From: CAWCGU01 sp963838095
GTDB lineage: Bacteria; Actinomycetota; Thermoleophilia; Solirubrobacterales; 70-9
Assembly (NCBI GenBank): GCA_963838095.1
Contig: CAWIPO010000007.1
Span: 479,579-543,578, forward strand
DNA length: 64,000 nucleotides
Direction of reading: 5' to 3'
The translations under genes were made by a program, and so were the position numbers. The notes under the pieces were generated by a model. That model worked only from the letters and a program-made list of their open reading frames with translations, was not told where the DNA came from and searched no databases. Shown piece after piece: positions 52,885 to 63,008 of this stretch. Numbering within the stretch: the first letter of the stretch is position 1; each line of letters begins with the position of its first letter.

Positions 52885-53645
52885 GACTCACCCCCTGAGG
52901 ATTCGGCGGCGGCTTCGGCGAGGTCGATCGGCGAAGGCGCCGCGCCCACCTCCACGACCTCGGGCTCCTCGGCGGGCTCCACGCCTGGCGTGCGAGCGGG
53001 GGCGCGCTGGAGGATCTGCTCCAAGCGCCAGCGCTTCGAGCGCGAAATCGGGCGCGATTCGATGAGGCGCACCAGGTCGCCCTCGTTCGCCTCGTTCTGC
53101 TCGTCGTGGGCATGAACGGTGTGCGAGCGCCGCACGACCTTCTCGTAGCGCGGATGGCGGCGAACGATCTCGACCTGGACGGTGATCGTCTTGTTGGCCT
53201 TGCTGGAAACGACCGTCCCCTGGCGGGTCTTCTGTACCGCGCCGGTGCGCTCCGCGGGCGGAGTGCCCTGGCCGGCTTCGCCGCGCTTGGCCTTGCGGCC
53301 GGCGCGATAACGGCGGCGGCGCACCTTGGCTGCGGCCCGCCGCTCGGCGCGCTCGGCGGCGCGCTCCTCGGGGGTGCGGGGAGGAAGCTGGGTACCGGAA
53401 GCACGCGAACGCTCCATCTTGCGCTTTGCCTTCGGACCAAGAGGGGCCTCAGGCTCGGCATCACTTCCGGCAGCGGCGGCTGGCGCCTCGGATTCCGGTT
53501 CGGCGCCACTTCCGCCAGCGGCGGCTTCCGCCGCCTCGTCGGAACTGTCACCGGAATCCACATCACTGCCCGCCGCTTCCTCCGCTTCGCGTCCGGGAGC
53601 GGCGGGGTCTTCTGTCGTTTCGTCGTTTCGTTCTTCTTCAATCAT
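52881..53645 (-). CDS. rpsQ: 30S ribosomal protein S17 with very long N-terminal extension
   Basis: 254 residues; S17 is normally 80-110. The S17 core is at about residues 141-214 (RQGTVVSSKANKTITVQVEI, YEKVVRRSHTVHAHDEQNEA, LIESRPISRSKRWRLEQIL). Before it are an acidic Ala/Glu/Ser/Gly-rich stretch (1-70) and a very basic one (71-135, for example RRRRYRAGRKAKRGEAG). After it is a 40-residue acidic tail. The ATG at 53645 is 4 bases after the rpmC stop, the tight spacing expected in this operon. An internal ATG at residue 77 is the only other candidate and would leave a 230-base gap. S17 binds 16S rRNA early in assembly. Confidence 0.93.
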   Translation of the reverse strand: MIEEERNDETTEDPAAPGREAEEAAGSDVDSGDSSDEAAEAAAGGSGAEPESEAPAAAAGSDAEPEAPLGPKAKRKMERSRASGTQLPPRTPEERAAERAERRAAAKVRRRRYRAGRKAKRGEAGQGTPPAERTGAVQKTRQGTVVSSKANKTITVQVEIVRRHPRYEKVVRRSHTVHAHDEQNEANEGDLVRLIESRPISRSKRWRLEQILQRAPARTPGVEPAEEPEVVEVGAAPSPIDLAEAAAESSGGES

Positions 53646-53649
53646 TGGG

Positions 53650-53871
53650 CTACTCGAACTTCTTTCGCAGCTCTGCCTCGAGGTCGATTCCTCGTTCGCG
53701 CGCCACCGTCAGCAACCGGGCGATCTCCCGACGCGCCTCGGTGAGCCGGGCGGTGTTCTCGAGCTCGCCGGTGGCGTGGCGCAGGCGCAGGTTGAACGCC
53801 TCCTGGCGCGCCTCCTTGATCTGCTGGACCAGATCGGGGTCCTTGAGCGCGTGCGCGTCGGCGGCTTTCAT
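53650..53871 (-). CDS. rpmC: 50S ribosomal protein L29
   Basis: 73 residues, two helices. HALKDPDLVQQIKEARQEAF, NLRLRHATGELENTARLTEA and the end of helix 2 (REIARLLTVARERGI) are typical. It overlaps rplP by 4 bases. It sits at the tunnel exit. Confidence 0.97.
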   Translation of the reverse strand: MKAADAHALKDPDLVQQIKEARQEAFNLRLRHATGELENTARLTEARREIARLLTVARERGIDLEAELRKKFE

Positions 53872-54281
53872 TGCTCGCTCCCCTCGCGGGTGACGAACTT
53901 GGTCTTCACGGGCAGCTTGTGCCCGGCCAGGCGCATCGCCTCCTGGGCGAGGTCCTCGGAAACGCCGGCGAGCTCGAACAGCACTCGTCCTGGCTTGACG
54001 ACCGCGACCCAGCCCTCTGGATTTCCCTTCCCGGAGCCCATTCGCGTTTCCGCGGGCTTCTTGGTGTAGGGCTTGTCGGGGAAGATGTTGATCCAGACCT
54101 TGCCGCCGCGCTTGATCTTGCGCGTCATCGCGACTCGGGCGGCCTCGATCTGGCGGTTGGTGACCCAGCCGCGCTCGAGCGACTTCAGGCCGTACTCGCC
54201 GAAGTAGACCTGGGTGCCGCCCTTCGAGTTCCCGCGCATCCGCCCGCGCTGCTGCTTGCGGTACTTGACGCGCTTAGGCAT
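53868..54281 (-). CDS. rplP: 50S ribosomal protein L16
   Basis: 137 residues. MPKRVKYRKQQRGRMRGNSK, RQIEAARVAMTRKIKRGGKV, KPAETRMGSGKGNPEGWVAV and the end are conserved. The ATG at 54281 gives the standard start. It helps position A-site tRNA. Confidence 0.98.
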   Translation of the reverse strand: MPKRVKYRKQQRGRMRGNSKGGTQVYFGEYGLKSLERGWVTNRQIEAARVAMTRKIKRGGKVWINIFPDKPYTKKPAETRMGSGKGNPEGWVAVVKPGRVLFELAGVSEDLAQEAMRLAGHKLPVKTKFVTREGSEQ

Positions 54282-54286
54282 AAGCA

Positions 54287-55165
54287 TTACTCCGCACCCC
54301 CTTCAGGCGCCGGCTCCTCGGGTGTCTGCTCGGGAGCGGGGGCCTCAGCCTGCGGCTGCTCGGCGGGAGGGGCTTCGGGTTTCGGCTCCTCGGGCTTTGG
54401 TTCCTCAGCCTTCGGCTGCGCCGGCTTTGGTTGATCCGGCTTCGAGGGTGGGCGCGGGGCTCGGTCTTCGCGGGGGCGGCCGGGGCGGCGGGGGCGGGCG
54501 CCGAGCGCTTCGGGGTCGTCGGTGCCGGACTTGAAGCCTTCCGGCATCACCTCGCCCTTGTTGATCCAGCATTTGACCCCGATCCGGCCGGTCGTCGTGC
54601 GCGCCTCGGTGAATCCGTAGTCGATGTCCGCGCGCAGTGTGTGCAGGGGCACACGGCCATCGGAGTAGCCCTCGGTGCGCGCCATCTCGGCGCCGCCGAG
54701 GCGACCCGAGACCTGCACCTTCACTCCCTTCGCGCCCGAGCGCATCGCTGAAGTCAGGGCGCGCTTCATCGCGCGCCGGAACGCGACCCTGTTCTGGAGC
54801 TGCTCCGCGATCGACTGCGCGACCAGCTTCGCGTCCAGCTCGGGGCGCTTGATCTCGCGGATGTTGACCTTCACCGGCTTCCGAGTGAGGGCGTGCAGCT
54901 CGCGGCGCAGCGCGTCGACCTCGGCGCCTGACTTCCCGATCACGATTCCGGGGCGCGCCGTGTGGATGTCCACGGTCACCTCGCCGCGCTGCTTGGTGAT
55001 CGTGATGTCGGACAGCCCTGCGTGCGAGAGCTTGTTCTCGATGTGATCGCGGATCGCCAGGTCCTCTTGGAGGTAGTCGGAGAACTCGCGCTCGTTGAAC
55101 CAGTTCGACTTCCAGTCATGGATGTAGCCGACGCGGAAGCCTTCGGGGTGGATTTTCTGGCCCAC
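54287..55165 (-). CDS. rpsC: 30S ribosomal protein S3 with Pro/Glu-rich tail
   Basis: 292 residues; about 210-230 is usual. The KH domain is around GIVIGKSGAEVDALRRELHA, and the C-domain has EMARTEGYSDGRVPLHTLRA, then DIDYGFTEARTTTGRIGVKC. After residue 210 comes a tail of Pro/Lys/Glu repeats (PKPAQPKAEEPKPEEPKPEA). S3 forms part of the mRNA entry helicase site. The tail would lie outside, near the mRNA entrance. Confidence 0.96.
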   Translation of the reverse strand: MGQKIHPEGFRVGYIHDWKSNWFNEREFSDYLQEDLAIRDHIENKLSHAGLSDITITKQRGEVTVDIHTARPGIVIGKSGAEVDALRRELHALTRKPVKVNIREIKRPELDAKLVAQSIAEQLQNRVAFRRAMKRALTSAMRSGAKGVKVQVSGRLGGAEMARTEGYSDGRVPLHTLRADIDYGFTEARTTTGRIGVKCWINKGEVMPEGFKSGTDDPEALGARPRRPGRPREDRAPRPPSKPDQPKPAQPKAEEPKPEEPKPEAPPAEQPQAEAPAPEQTPEEPAPEGGAE

Positions 55166-55536
55166 TAGAGGTCCACCTCCGGCTTCAGAACCACGCTGAC
55201 GTGGCAGGTCTTCTTCTCGATCCGGGTCGCGCGCCCGCGCGCCCGCGCTCGCCAGCGCTTCAGGGTCGGGCCCTCGTCGACGTTGATCTCGGCGATCTGC
55301 ATCTCCTCGGCGTCCAAGTCGTGGTTGTTCTCGGCGTTGGCGGCGGCGGAGTCGATCAGCTTGCGGATGTCGGTGGCGGCCCCGCGGGTGGAGAACTCCA
55401 GCAGCGAGCGAGCCTCCTCGACGTTCAGGCCCCGCACCTGGTCGGCGAGCTGGCGCGCCTTGCGCGGGGCCACGCGCACGTACCTGGCGCTCGCGCGCAC
55501 GGATGCACCGCCTCCGTTTGATGCAGCCGCGGCCAT
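55165..55536 (-). CDS. rplV: 50S ribosomal protein L22
   Basis: 123 residues. ASARYVRVAPRKARQLADQV, NLDAEEMQIAEI-type loop residues and PTLKRWRARARGRATRIEKK are diagnostic. The hairpin loop lines the exit tunnel. The ATG at 55536 is 2 bases after the rpsS stop. Confidence 0.98.
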   Translation of the reverse strand: MAAAASNGGGASVRASARYVRVAPRKARQLADQVRGLNVEEARSLLEFSTRGAATDIRKLIDSAAANAENNHDLDAEEMQIAEINVDEGPTLKRWRARARGRATRIEKKTCHVSVVLKPEVDL

Positions 55537-55538
55537 CG

Positions 55539-55811
55539 TCAGCGCTCCACCTTCGAGCCGGAGTGGGCGCGGAAGGTCCGCGTCGGCGCGAACTCGCCCA
55601 GCTTGTGTCCGACCATCGACTCCGAGATGAACACCGGCACGTGCTTGCGGCCGTCGTGAACGGCGATCGTGTGCCCGACCATCTCGGGGAACACGGTCGA
55701 CTTCCGCGACCAGGTCTTGATCATCTGCTTCTGGCCCGACTCGTTCATCTTCTCGATCCGCTGCATCAGGCGCTCCTCGACGAACGGTCCTTTCTTGGTT
55801 GATCTGCCCAT
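55539..55811 (-). CDS. rpsS: 30S ribosomal protein S19
   Basis: 90 residues. MGRSTKKGPFVEERLMQRIE, TWSRKSTVFPEMVGHTIAVH and SMVGHKLGEFAPTRTFRAHS are canonical. It contacts the 16S head near the A site. Confidence 0.98.
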   Translation of the reverse strand: MGRSTKKGPFVEERLMQRIEKMNESGQKQMIKTWSRKSTVFPEMVGHTIAVHDGRKHVPVFISESMVGHKLGEFAPTRTFRAHSGSKVER

Positions 55812-55820
55812 CGCCGCGCG

Positions 55821-56663
<843 letters not shown>

Positions 56664-56665
56664 CG

Positions 56666-56962
56666 CTACTCAGCCACCTGCGCGCCCTCGAACAGCTCGA
56701 TCCGGTCGCCCGGCCCGAGTTGCACGATCGCCTTCTTCCACGCTCGCGTGCGGCCGGAATGCATGCCGCGGCGCTTTGGCTTCGAGCTCACCTTCTGGGT
56801 CCGAACGGCCGTGACCCGGACGCCGAAGATCTCCTCGACCGCGTGCTTGATCTGCGTCTTGTGGGCGCGGTCGTTAACCCGAAACGTGTACTTGCCCTCC
56901 GCCATCAGCGCATAGCTCTTCTCGGAGACGACCGGCTCGACGATCACGTGTCTGGCATCCAT
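56666..56962 (-). CDS. rplW: 50S ribosomal protein L23
   Basis: 98 residues. IVEPVVSEKSYALMAEGKYT, HAVEEIFGVRVTAVRTQKVS and the basic end are typical. It is the docking site of trigger factor and SRP at the tunnel exit. Confidence 0.98.
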   Translation of the reverse strand: MDARHVIVEPVVSEKSYALMAEGKYTFRVNDRAHKTQIKHAVEEIFGVRVTAVRTQKVSSKPKRRGMHSGRTRAWKKAIVQLGPGDRIELFEGAQVAE

Positions 56963-57610
56963 TACGCGTTACCTCCCGTCCGGGGAAGGTCGGAGGCACG
57001 GTCGACGAGCAGCGGCAGCGCCGGCTCGCTGATCAGCATCGAAGCCGCGCCGACCACGTCGGCGACTCCCACCGACTCGGCGCCGAGCACTGCCACGCGG
57101 GGGATATTGCGAAAGCTGAGCGCGGTATCGACCTCGTCGTCCCCGGAGACGATCACCAGCGTCGGCTGGCGCGGGTTCCACTTCCCGAGCAGCTCGGCCG
57201 CCTGCTTCGTCGCCGGCTCGCCGAACGCCCCGGCGGGCAGCACCGCGAGAGACCCGCGCTCGGCGTGCAGGGAGAGCGCGGCGCGCATCGCGCGGCGGCG
57301 AGCCTTCTTGTTCACCTTCACCGTGTGCCGGCGGGGCTTCGGGCCGAAAGCGACGCCGCCTCCGCGCCGGTGCGGCACGCTGAGCGCCCCCGCACGGGCG
57401 CGCCCGGTGCCCTTCTGGCGCCACGCCTTTGCGGTCGTCATCGCCACCTCTCCGCGACTGAGCGTGGAGGCAGTGCCCCGGCGGCGCGACGCAAGGTCGG
57501 CGACGCGCCGTCTCGTGCACGAGCGACTCGTGGAACGGCTCGCCGAAGACCGCCGCGTCGAGCGTGGCCTTCTTCTGCGTGCCGATCATCGGTGCGGACG
57601 GGGCGGCCAT
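56962..57610 (-). CDS. rplD: 50S ribosomal protein L4 (frameshifted)
   Basis: About 215 residues. The N-part (KKATLDAAVFGEPFHESLVH) and the main part (ASRRRGTASTLSRGEVAMT, AWRQKGTGRARAGALSVPHR) are in different frames, broken near 57508 after HETAR. A single extra base explains the length (649 bases). The C-domain (LVIVSGDDEVDTALSFRNIP, VADVVGAASMLISEPAL) is intact. Essential protein, so the break is probably an error. Confidence 0.94.
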
Positions 57611-57612
57611 TG

Positions 57613-58227
57613 CTACTCGCTTCTCACTTCGACGGTGCCGTTCTTGGGGCCGGGGACCGAGCCCCTGACCAGGAGCAGGTTTCGCTCGCTGTCGACCTCC
57701 ATCACCTCGAGCTGCCTCTGCGTAGCCCGGCCGGCGCCCATCTGGCCCGGCATCCGCATCCCCTTGAAGACGCGCGCCGGGTCGGCGCTGGCGCCGACGG
57801 GCCCGGCGCGCGAACGTTGTGGGAGCCGTGTGACACGGGACCGCGGTGGAAGTTGTGGCGCTTGATCGTCCCCTGGAAGCCCTTCCCGATCGCCTTCGCG
57901 GCCACCTTCACCCGCTGGCCGGGCTCGAACACCTCGACGGTGACCTGCTCGCCGACCTGAAGCTCGGTGTCCGGGTCGCGGAACTCGACAAGCGTCCGGC
58001 TCGGGAGGAGCGTCGGCCTTCTTCAGGTGCCCGAGCTGCGCCTTGGTCAGCCGGCGCTCGGCAACCTCGCCGAAGCTGAGCTGAACGGCCTCGTAGCCGT
58101 CGCGCTCGGTGCTGCGGACGGCGGTGACCGTGCACGGACCGGCCTCGATCACAGTCACGGGCGTGACGGTGCCGTCCTCGCCGAAAAGCTGCGTCATCCC
58201 GAGCTTCTTTCCGATGATCGCCGGCAT
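57613..58227 (-). CDS. rplC: 50S ribosomal protein L3 (two frameshifts)
   Basis: About 204 residues. The N-part is IIGKKLGMTQLFGEDGTVTP and AQLGHLKKADAPP. The middle (VTVEVFEPGQRVKVAAKAIG, GFQGTIKRHNFHRGPVSHGS) is in a second frame, and the end (RVFKGMRMPGQMGAGRATQR) returns to the first. The breaks are near 58005 (one extra base) and 57820 (one base missing), cancelling out. All L3 signatures are present. Confidence 0.94.
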   Translation of the reverse strand: MPAIIGKKLGMTQLFGEDGTVTPVTVIEAGPCTVTAVRSTERDGYEAVQLSFGEVAERRLTKAQLGHLKKADAPPEPDACRVPRPGHRASGRRAGHRRGVRARPAGEGGREGDREGLPGDDQAPQLPPRSRVTRLPQRSRAGPVGASADPARVFKGMRMPGQMGAGRATQRQLEVMEVDSERNLLLVRGSVPGPKNGTVEVRSE

Positions 58228-58232
58228 CGCGA

Positions 58233-58553
58233 TCACAGCCGGATCTCGACGTCCACGCCCGCCGGCAGCGTCTCGATTCGCTGCAGCTCGTCCACCGTCT
58301 TCGGGGTCGGGTCGTGGATGTCGATCAGTCGCTTGTGGGTGCGGATCTCGAAATGCTCGCGCGAGTCCTTGTCCTTGAACGGCGAGCGGATCACGCAGTA
58401 GACGTTCTTCTCCGTCGGCAGCGGAATCGGCCCGGAGACGCTTGCCCCGGTTCGGGTCGCGGTCTCGACGATCTCGCGGGACGCGCGATCGATGGCCTCG
58501 TGGTCGTAGGCCTTGAGCCGGATTCTGATCTTGCTTGCCGCGATTGATGCCAT
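58233..58553 (-). CDS. rpsJ: 30S ribosomal protein S10
   Basis: 106 residues. KIRIRLKAYDHEAIDRASRE, SGPIPLPTEKNVYCVIRSPF and EHFEIRTHKRLIDIHDPTPK are canonical. First gene of the S10 operon. The ATG at 58553 follows a hairpin-rich gap after tuf. Confidence 0.98.
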   Translation of the reverse strand: MASIAASKIRIRLKAYDHEAIDRASREIVETATRTGASVSGPIPLPTEKNVYCVIRSPFKDKDSREHFEIRTHKRLIDIHDPTPKTVDELQRIETLPAGVDVEIRL

Positions 58554-58573
58554 TTGGTTTCTGAGCGCAGTTG

Positions 58574-58600
58574 GGCGCCGCCCCGTTGTGGGGCGCCGCC
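58574..58600 (-). other. Hairpin upstream of rpsJ
   Basis: GGCGCCGCCCC pairs with GGGGCGCCGCC (one mismatch) around the loop GTTGT. It lies 21 bases before the rpsJ ATG and could sequester its leader or be part of an operon-control structure. Read the other way it is two direct copies of GGGCGCCGCCCC. Confidence 0.4.
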
Positions 58601-58630
58601 CCGGTCGTATCCGATTTAGTCCTCGTTGAA

Positions 58631-58654
58631 GGCCGGCGCCGGGTGGCACCGGCC
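58631..58654 (-). terminator. GC-rich hairpin after tuf
   Basis: GGCCGGTGCC and GGCGCCGGCC form a 10-bp stem (one G-U pair) with a four-base loop, starting 17 bases after the tuf stop. There is no U-tract, as is common in actinobacteria. It may end or attenuate fusA-tuf transcription before the S10 operon. Confidence 0.5.
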
Positions 58655-58670
58655 GGTACTGTGGGGGTCG

Positions 58671-59855
<1,185 letters not shown>

Positions 59856-59917
59856 CTGGCTCCTGTCGCTCCTTCTTTTTTCGGTCCTGTGTGTTTTCTA
59901 AGCTGTCTTAGTCGTCA

Positions 59918-59935
59918 CGCAGGCTTCTGCCTGCG
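59918..59935 (-). other. Small hairpin between fusA and tuf
   Basis: CGCAGGC and GCCTGCG enclose a four-base loop (AGAA on the transcribed strand). It lies in the 110-base gap between fusA and tuf, about 30 bases after the fusA stop. It may adjust the relative tuf level by processing or partial termination. No U-run follows. Confidence 0.4.
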
Positions 59936-59965
59936 CGCAACCGACTGAATGTACAAAACCCGTGC

Positions 59966-62083
59966 TTAGGAGGCGGCTCCGACGGGTTCGCCTGCACGGT
60001 GCTCGATGATCTCCTCGGCGATGTTGGCCGGGACCTCCTCGTAGCGCTCGAACTGCATCGTGTAGCTGGCTCGGCCCTGTGTCGAGGAGCGCAGGTCGGT
60101 GGCGTAGCCGAACATCTCGCCCAGCGGCACGAACGCCGCCACCGCGAGCGCGTTCCCGCGCGGCTCCTGGCCCTGGACCTTGCCGCGGCGGCGGGAGAGG
60201 TCGCCGATCACCTCGCCGAGGAAGTCCTCGGGGGTGACGACCTCGACCGACATCACTGGCTCGAGCAGCACCGGCTTCGCGCGCTTCGCGGCCTCCTGGA
60301 CGGCCATCGAGCCGGCGACCTTGAACGCCATCTCCGAGGAGTCGACGTCGTGCGAGGAGCCGTCGATCAGCTCGACCCGCACGTCGACCATCGGGTAGCC
60401 GGCCTTGACTCCGCTCTGCAGCGCCTCCTCGATTCCCTGCTCGACGGCGGGGATGAACTCGGAGGGGACGCTGCCGCCCTTGATCTTGTTCACGAAGTCG
60501 AATCCCTCCCCGGGCGCCGGCTCGAGGTTGATCACGACGTGGCCGTACTGGCCGCGGCCACCGGTCTGGCGGACGAAGCGGCCCTCGATCTTCTTCGCCT
60601 CGTCGCGACGGTCTCGCGGTAGGCGACCTGCGGGCGGCCGACGTTGGCGTCGACCGAGAACTCGCGCAGCATCCGGTCGACGATCACCTCGAGGTGAAGC
60701 TCGCCCATGCCGTGGATCAGCGTCTGCCCGGTCTCGTAGTCGGTCTCGACCTGGAAGGTGGGGTCCTCCTCGGCGAGCCGGGCGAGCGCCGTGGAGAGCT
60801 TCTCCTGGTCGGCCTTCGTCTTCGGCTCGATCGCGACGGCGATCACGGGCTCGGGGAACTCGATCGTCTCCAGGATCACCGGGGCGTCGGGCGCCGAAAG
60901 CGAGTCGCCGGTGGAGGTCTGCTTCAGGCCGACCCCGGCAACGATGTCGCCCGCGTAGACCTCCTCGATCTCCTCGCGGTGGTTGGCGTGCATCATCAGC
61001 AGGCGGCCGATCCGCTCGGTGCGCCCGTTGGTGGAATTCAGGACGCGACTGCCGGCACCGAGCTTGCCCGAGTAGACGCGGAAGTAGGTGAGCTTGCCGA
61101 CGTAGGGGTCGACCATCACCTTGAAGGCAAGGGCCGCGAACGGCGCGTCGTCTTCGGCGGGCGCTCGACTTCCTTGCCGCCGGCGCCGTTGCCGGGCTTC
61201 GAAACCTCGAGCGCCTGGATCGGCGGCACCTCGAGCGGCGACGGGAGCAGCTCGACGATGGCGTCCAGCAGCGGCTGCACGCCCTTGTTCTTGAACGAGG
61301 AGCCGCAGAGGACGGGGGTCACCTTGATGTCGAGGGTGGCGCGGTGCAGCGAGCGGGCGATCCGCTCGTGGGGGATCTCCTGCTCGTCGAGATACATCTC
61401 CATCAGCTCGTCGTCGTAGTCGGCGCAGGCCTCGATCAGGTGCGTGCGCGCCTCGTGCGCCGCCTCCTTCAGGTCAGTCGGGAATCTCGCCGTACTCGAA
61501 CTCGGTGCCCAGCTCGTCCTTCCACACGAGCGCCTTGTCCTCGATCAGGTCGACGACGCCGACGAAGTTGTCCTCGATGCCGATCGGCAGCTGGATCGGC
61601 AGCGGCTTGGCCCCGAGGCGGTCGCGCATCGTCTGCACGGCGTTCTCGAAGTCCGCGCCGGTGCGGTCCATCTTGTTGATGTAGGCGATCCGCGGGAACG
61701 CTTGTACTTGTCGGCCTGGCGCCAGACGGTCTCGGACTGGGGCTCGACGCCGGCGACCGAGTCGAACACGCGCGATAGCGCCGTCGAGGACGCGCAGCGA
61801 GCGCTCGACCTCGACCGTGAAGTCCACGTGGCCCGGGCGTGTCGATGATGTTGATCCGGTGGTCCTTCCACTCGCAGGCGGTCGCGGCGGAGGTGATCGT
61901 GATCCCCCGCTCCTGCTCCTGCTCCATCCAGTCCATCACCGCCGCGCCCTCGTGGACCTCACCCATCTTGTGCGTGCGGCCCGTGTAGTAGAGGATGCGC
62001 TCGGTCGTCGTCGTCTTACCGGCGTCGATGTGCGCCATGATCCCGATATTGCGGGTCTTCTCTAGGGGAAAGGTGCGTGGCAT
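59966..62083 (-). CDS. fusA: Elongation factor G (six frameshifts)
   Basis: About 700 residues. All parts are present but in shifting frames: AHIDAGKTTTTERILYYTG (P-loop), NIIDTPG | DFTVEVERSLRVLDGA, VAGVEPQSETVWRQADKY, AYINKMDRTGADF (NKMD), HEARTHLIEACADYDDELME, DPYVGKLTYFRVYSGKLGAG, and the C-terminus with GRGQYGHVVINLEP and PLGEMFGYATDLRSSTQGRA. Breaks lie near 61838, 61775, 61700, 61478, 61155 and 60610; four look like extra bases and two like missing ones. EF-G drives translocation and is essential, so these are almost certainly sequence errors. Confidence 0.93.
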
Positions 62084-62171
62084 TTCTTGTCCGTAAAGTG
62101 TCTTGTCTGACTCTCAGCGGGTCCGCGTGGACCACGTAGAGGAGATTCCTTGCTCAATGCCCTCGGGGCAC

Positions 62172-62192
62172 AAAAAAGGCCCGCGCGGGCCT
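62172..62192 (-). terminator. Rho-independent terminator upstream of fusA
   Basis: On the minus strand AGGCCCGC/GCGGGCCT, a perfect 8-bp stem, is followed directly by a T-run (TTTTTT including the last stem base). It is the only classic hairpin-plus-U terminator seen in the window. It points toward fusA, 88 bases before its ATG, with no gene upstream on that strand, so it may be a leader attenuator or end a small RNA. Confidence 0.7.
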
Positions 62193-62205
62193 CGGACAAC
62201 CGTTT

Positions 62206-62219
62206 GGCTGGGCCCAGCC
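62206..62219. repeat. 14-bp palindrome beside the terminator
   Basis: GGCTGGGCCCAGCC, 13 bases from the terminator stem. On the fusA-strand transcript it would form a second hairpin just before the terminator, giving a structured leader. Confidence 0.45.
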
Positions 62220-62537
62220 CAATGACTATGTGGCGCGGCTCTCCATGGATTGGAAACCAAGTGTCACCCCGGCGCGAACGCCGTTGCGAACGGTCGCTGA
62301 GTATAGCGAGGGTATGAAGGCTCCACGCAGGCGGACACGCGTTTTTGCAGGCGCGAGCGCGGGCCGAGATCGCCTTCGGGAAGCGTCCGACGGGCGTGAT
62401 TCGTCCGCGGCGAAGCGATCCGAAAAACGTGAATCTCCTGGGGTGAAGCGGTCCGCAGCGCGGGTTTCGCGCCGTGTTCGCTACCTGACCAGGACATCGG
62501 ATTCGTCGTCCGGCGGACCGCCAAACGGGTCGGGAAG

Positions 62538-63008
62538 GTGCTGACTCCCGCCCGTCTGGTGGTCGCCGTCGCGCTGTTCGCGGTCGTCGCTCTCGTCGTC
62601 GCCCAGTTCCTCGACTATCGCTCGCTCGCCGTCGGGCCGGCGACTATGCCGCGTATCCGGGGGTCGAAAGCGTCGCCACCGCTCCGACCGTGGACCAGGA
62701 CCAAGCTCGTTCAGCTCGCCCACGGCCTTGATGATCGCCCTGGCCTCGCCGCCCTGCTGGCGATCGGCCTGGCGCTCTCCGGGCGCTCCCGGCTCGGATG
62801 GGCGATGGCGGGCCTCGGCCTGGTCGCGCTCGCGATCGGGCTCGCGATCGATCTCCCCGCCGGGCTCGACGAGGGCGATGCGTCGGTTAGGTTCGCGGGC
62901 GTCGAGGCCAAGCTCGAGAAGGGCCTTTGGATCGAGATGGTGGCGGCAGGGGTGCTCGCAATCTCTGGCGCGTTGCTTGTTTTTCACGGCCGTGGTGCCG
63001 ATAGGACA
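62538..63008 (+). CDS. Membrane protein, tandem copy 1 (frameshifted)
   Basis: About 155 residues from a GTG after GGGAAGG. Membrane segments: LVVAVALFAVVALVVAQFL, then LALLAIGLALSGRSRLGWAM, and GLVALAIGLAIDLPAGL. The last section (EAKLEKGLWIEMVAAGVLAI) includes another helix. The loop between helices 1 and 2 (GDYAAYPGVESVATAPTVDQ) is in a different frame, with breaks near 62641 and 62715. It shares its layout with the next gene: a helix pair ending D-L-P, an E/A-K segment, then G-x-W/F-W helix. Function unknown. It lies opposite in strand to the ribosomal genes and splits rpsG from fusA. Confidence 0.55.

Larger units (their letters stand above)
62084..62537. other. Gene-free stretch upstream of fusA
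   Basis: 454 bases with no convincing gene. It holds the minus-strand terminator at 62172-62192 and an adjoining 14-bp palindrome (62206-62219). The fusA promoter must lie either in the 88 bases between the terminator and the start codon or upstream of the terminator. No clear -35/-10 was found. Confidence 0.5.

Noticed and set aside
53430..53640. The acidic S17 extension as a separate small gene or a misplaced start
   Set aside because: No stop separates it from the S17 core, and removing it would leave a large gap in a tightly packed operon.
62230..62544. A 104-residue plus-strand open frame upstream of fusA
   Set aside because: Arg/Ser-rich, without a motif or RBS, and it overlaps the GTG of the membrane-protein gene; treated as non-coding.
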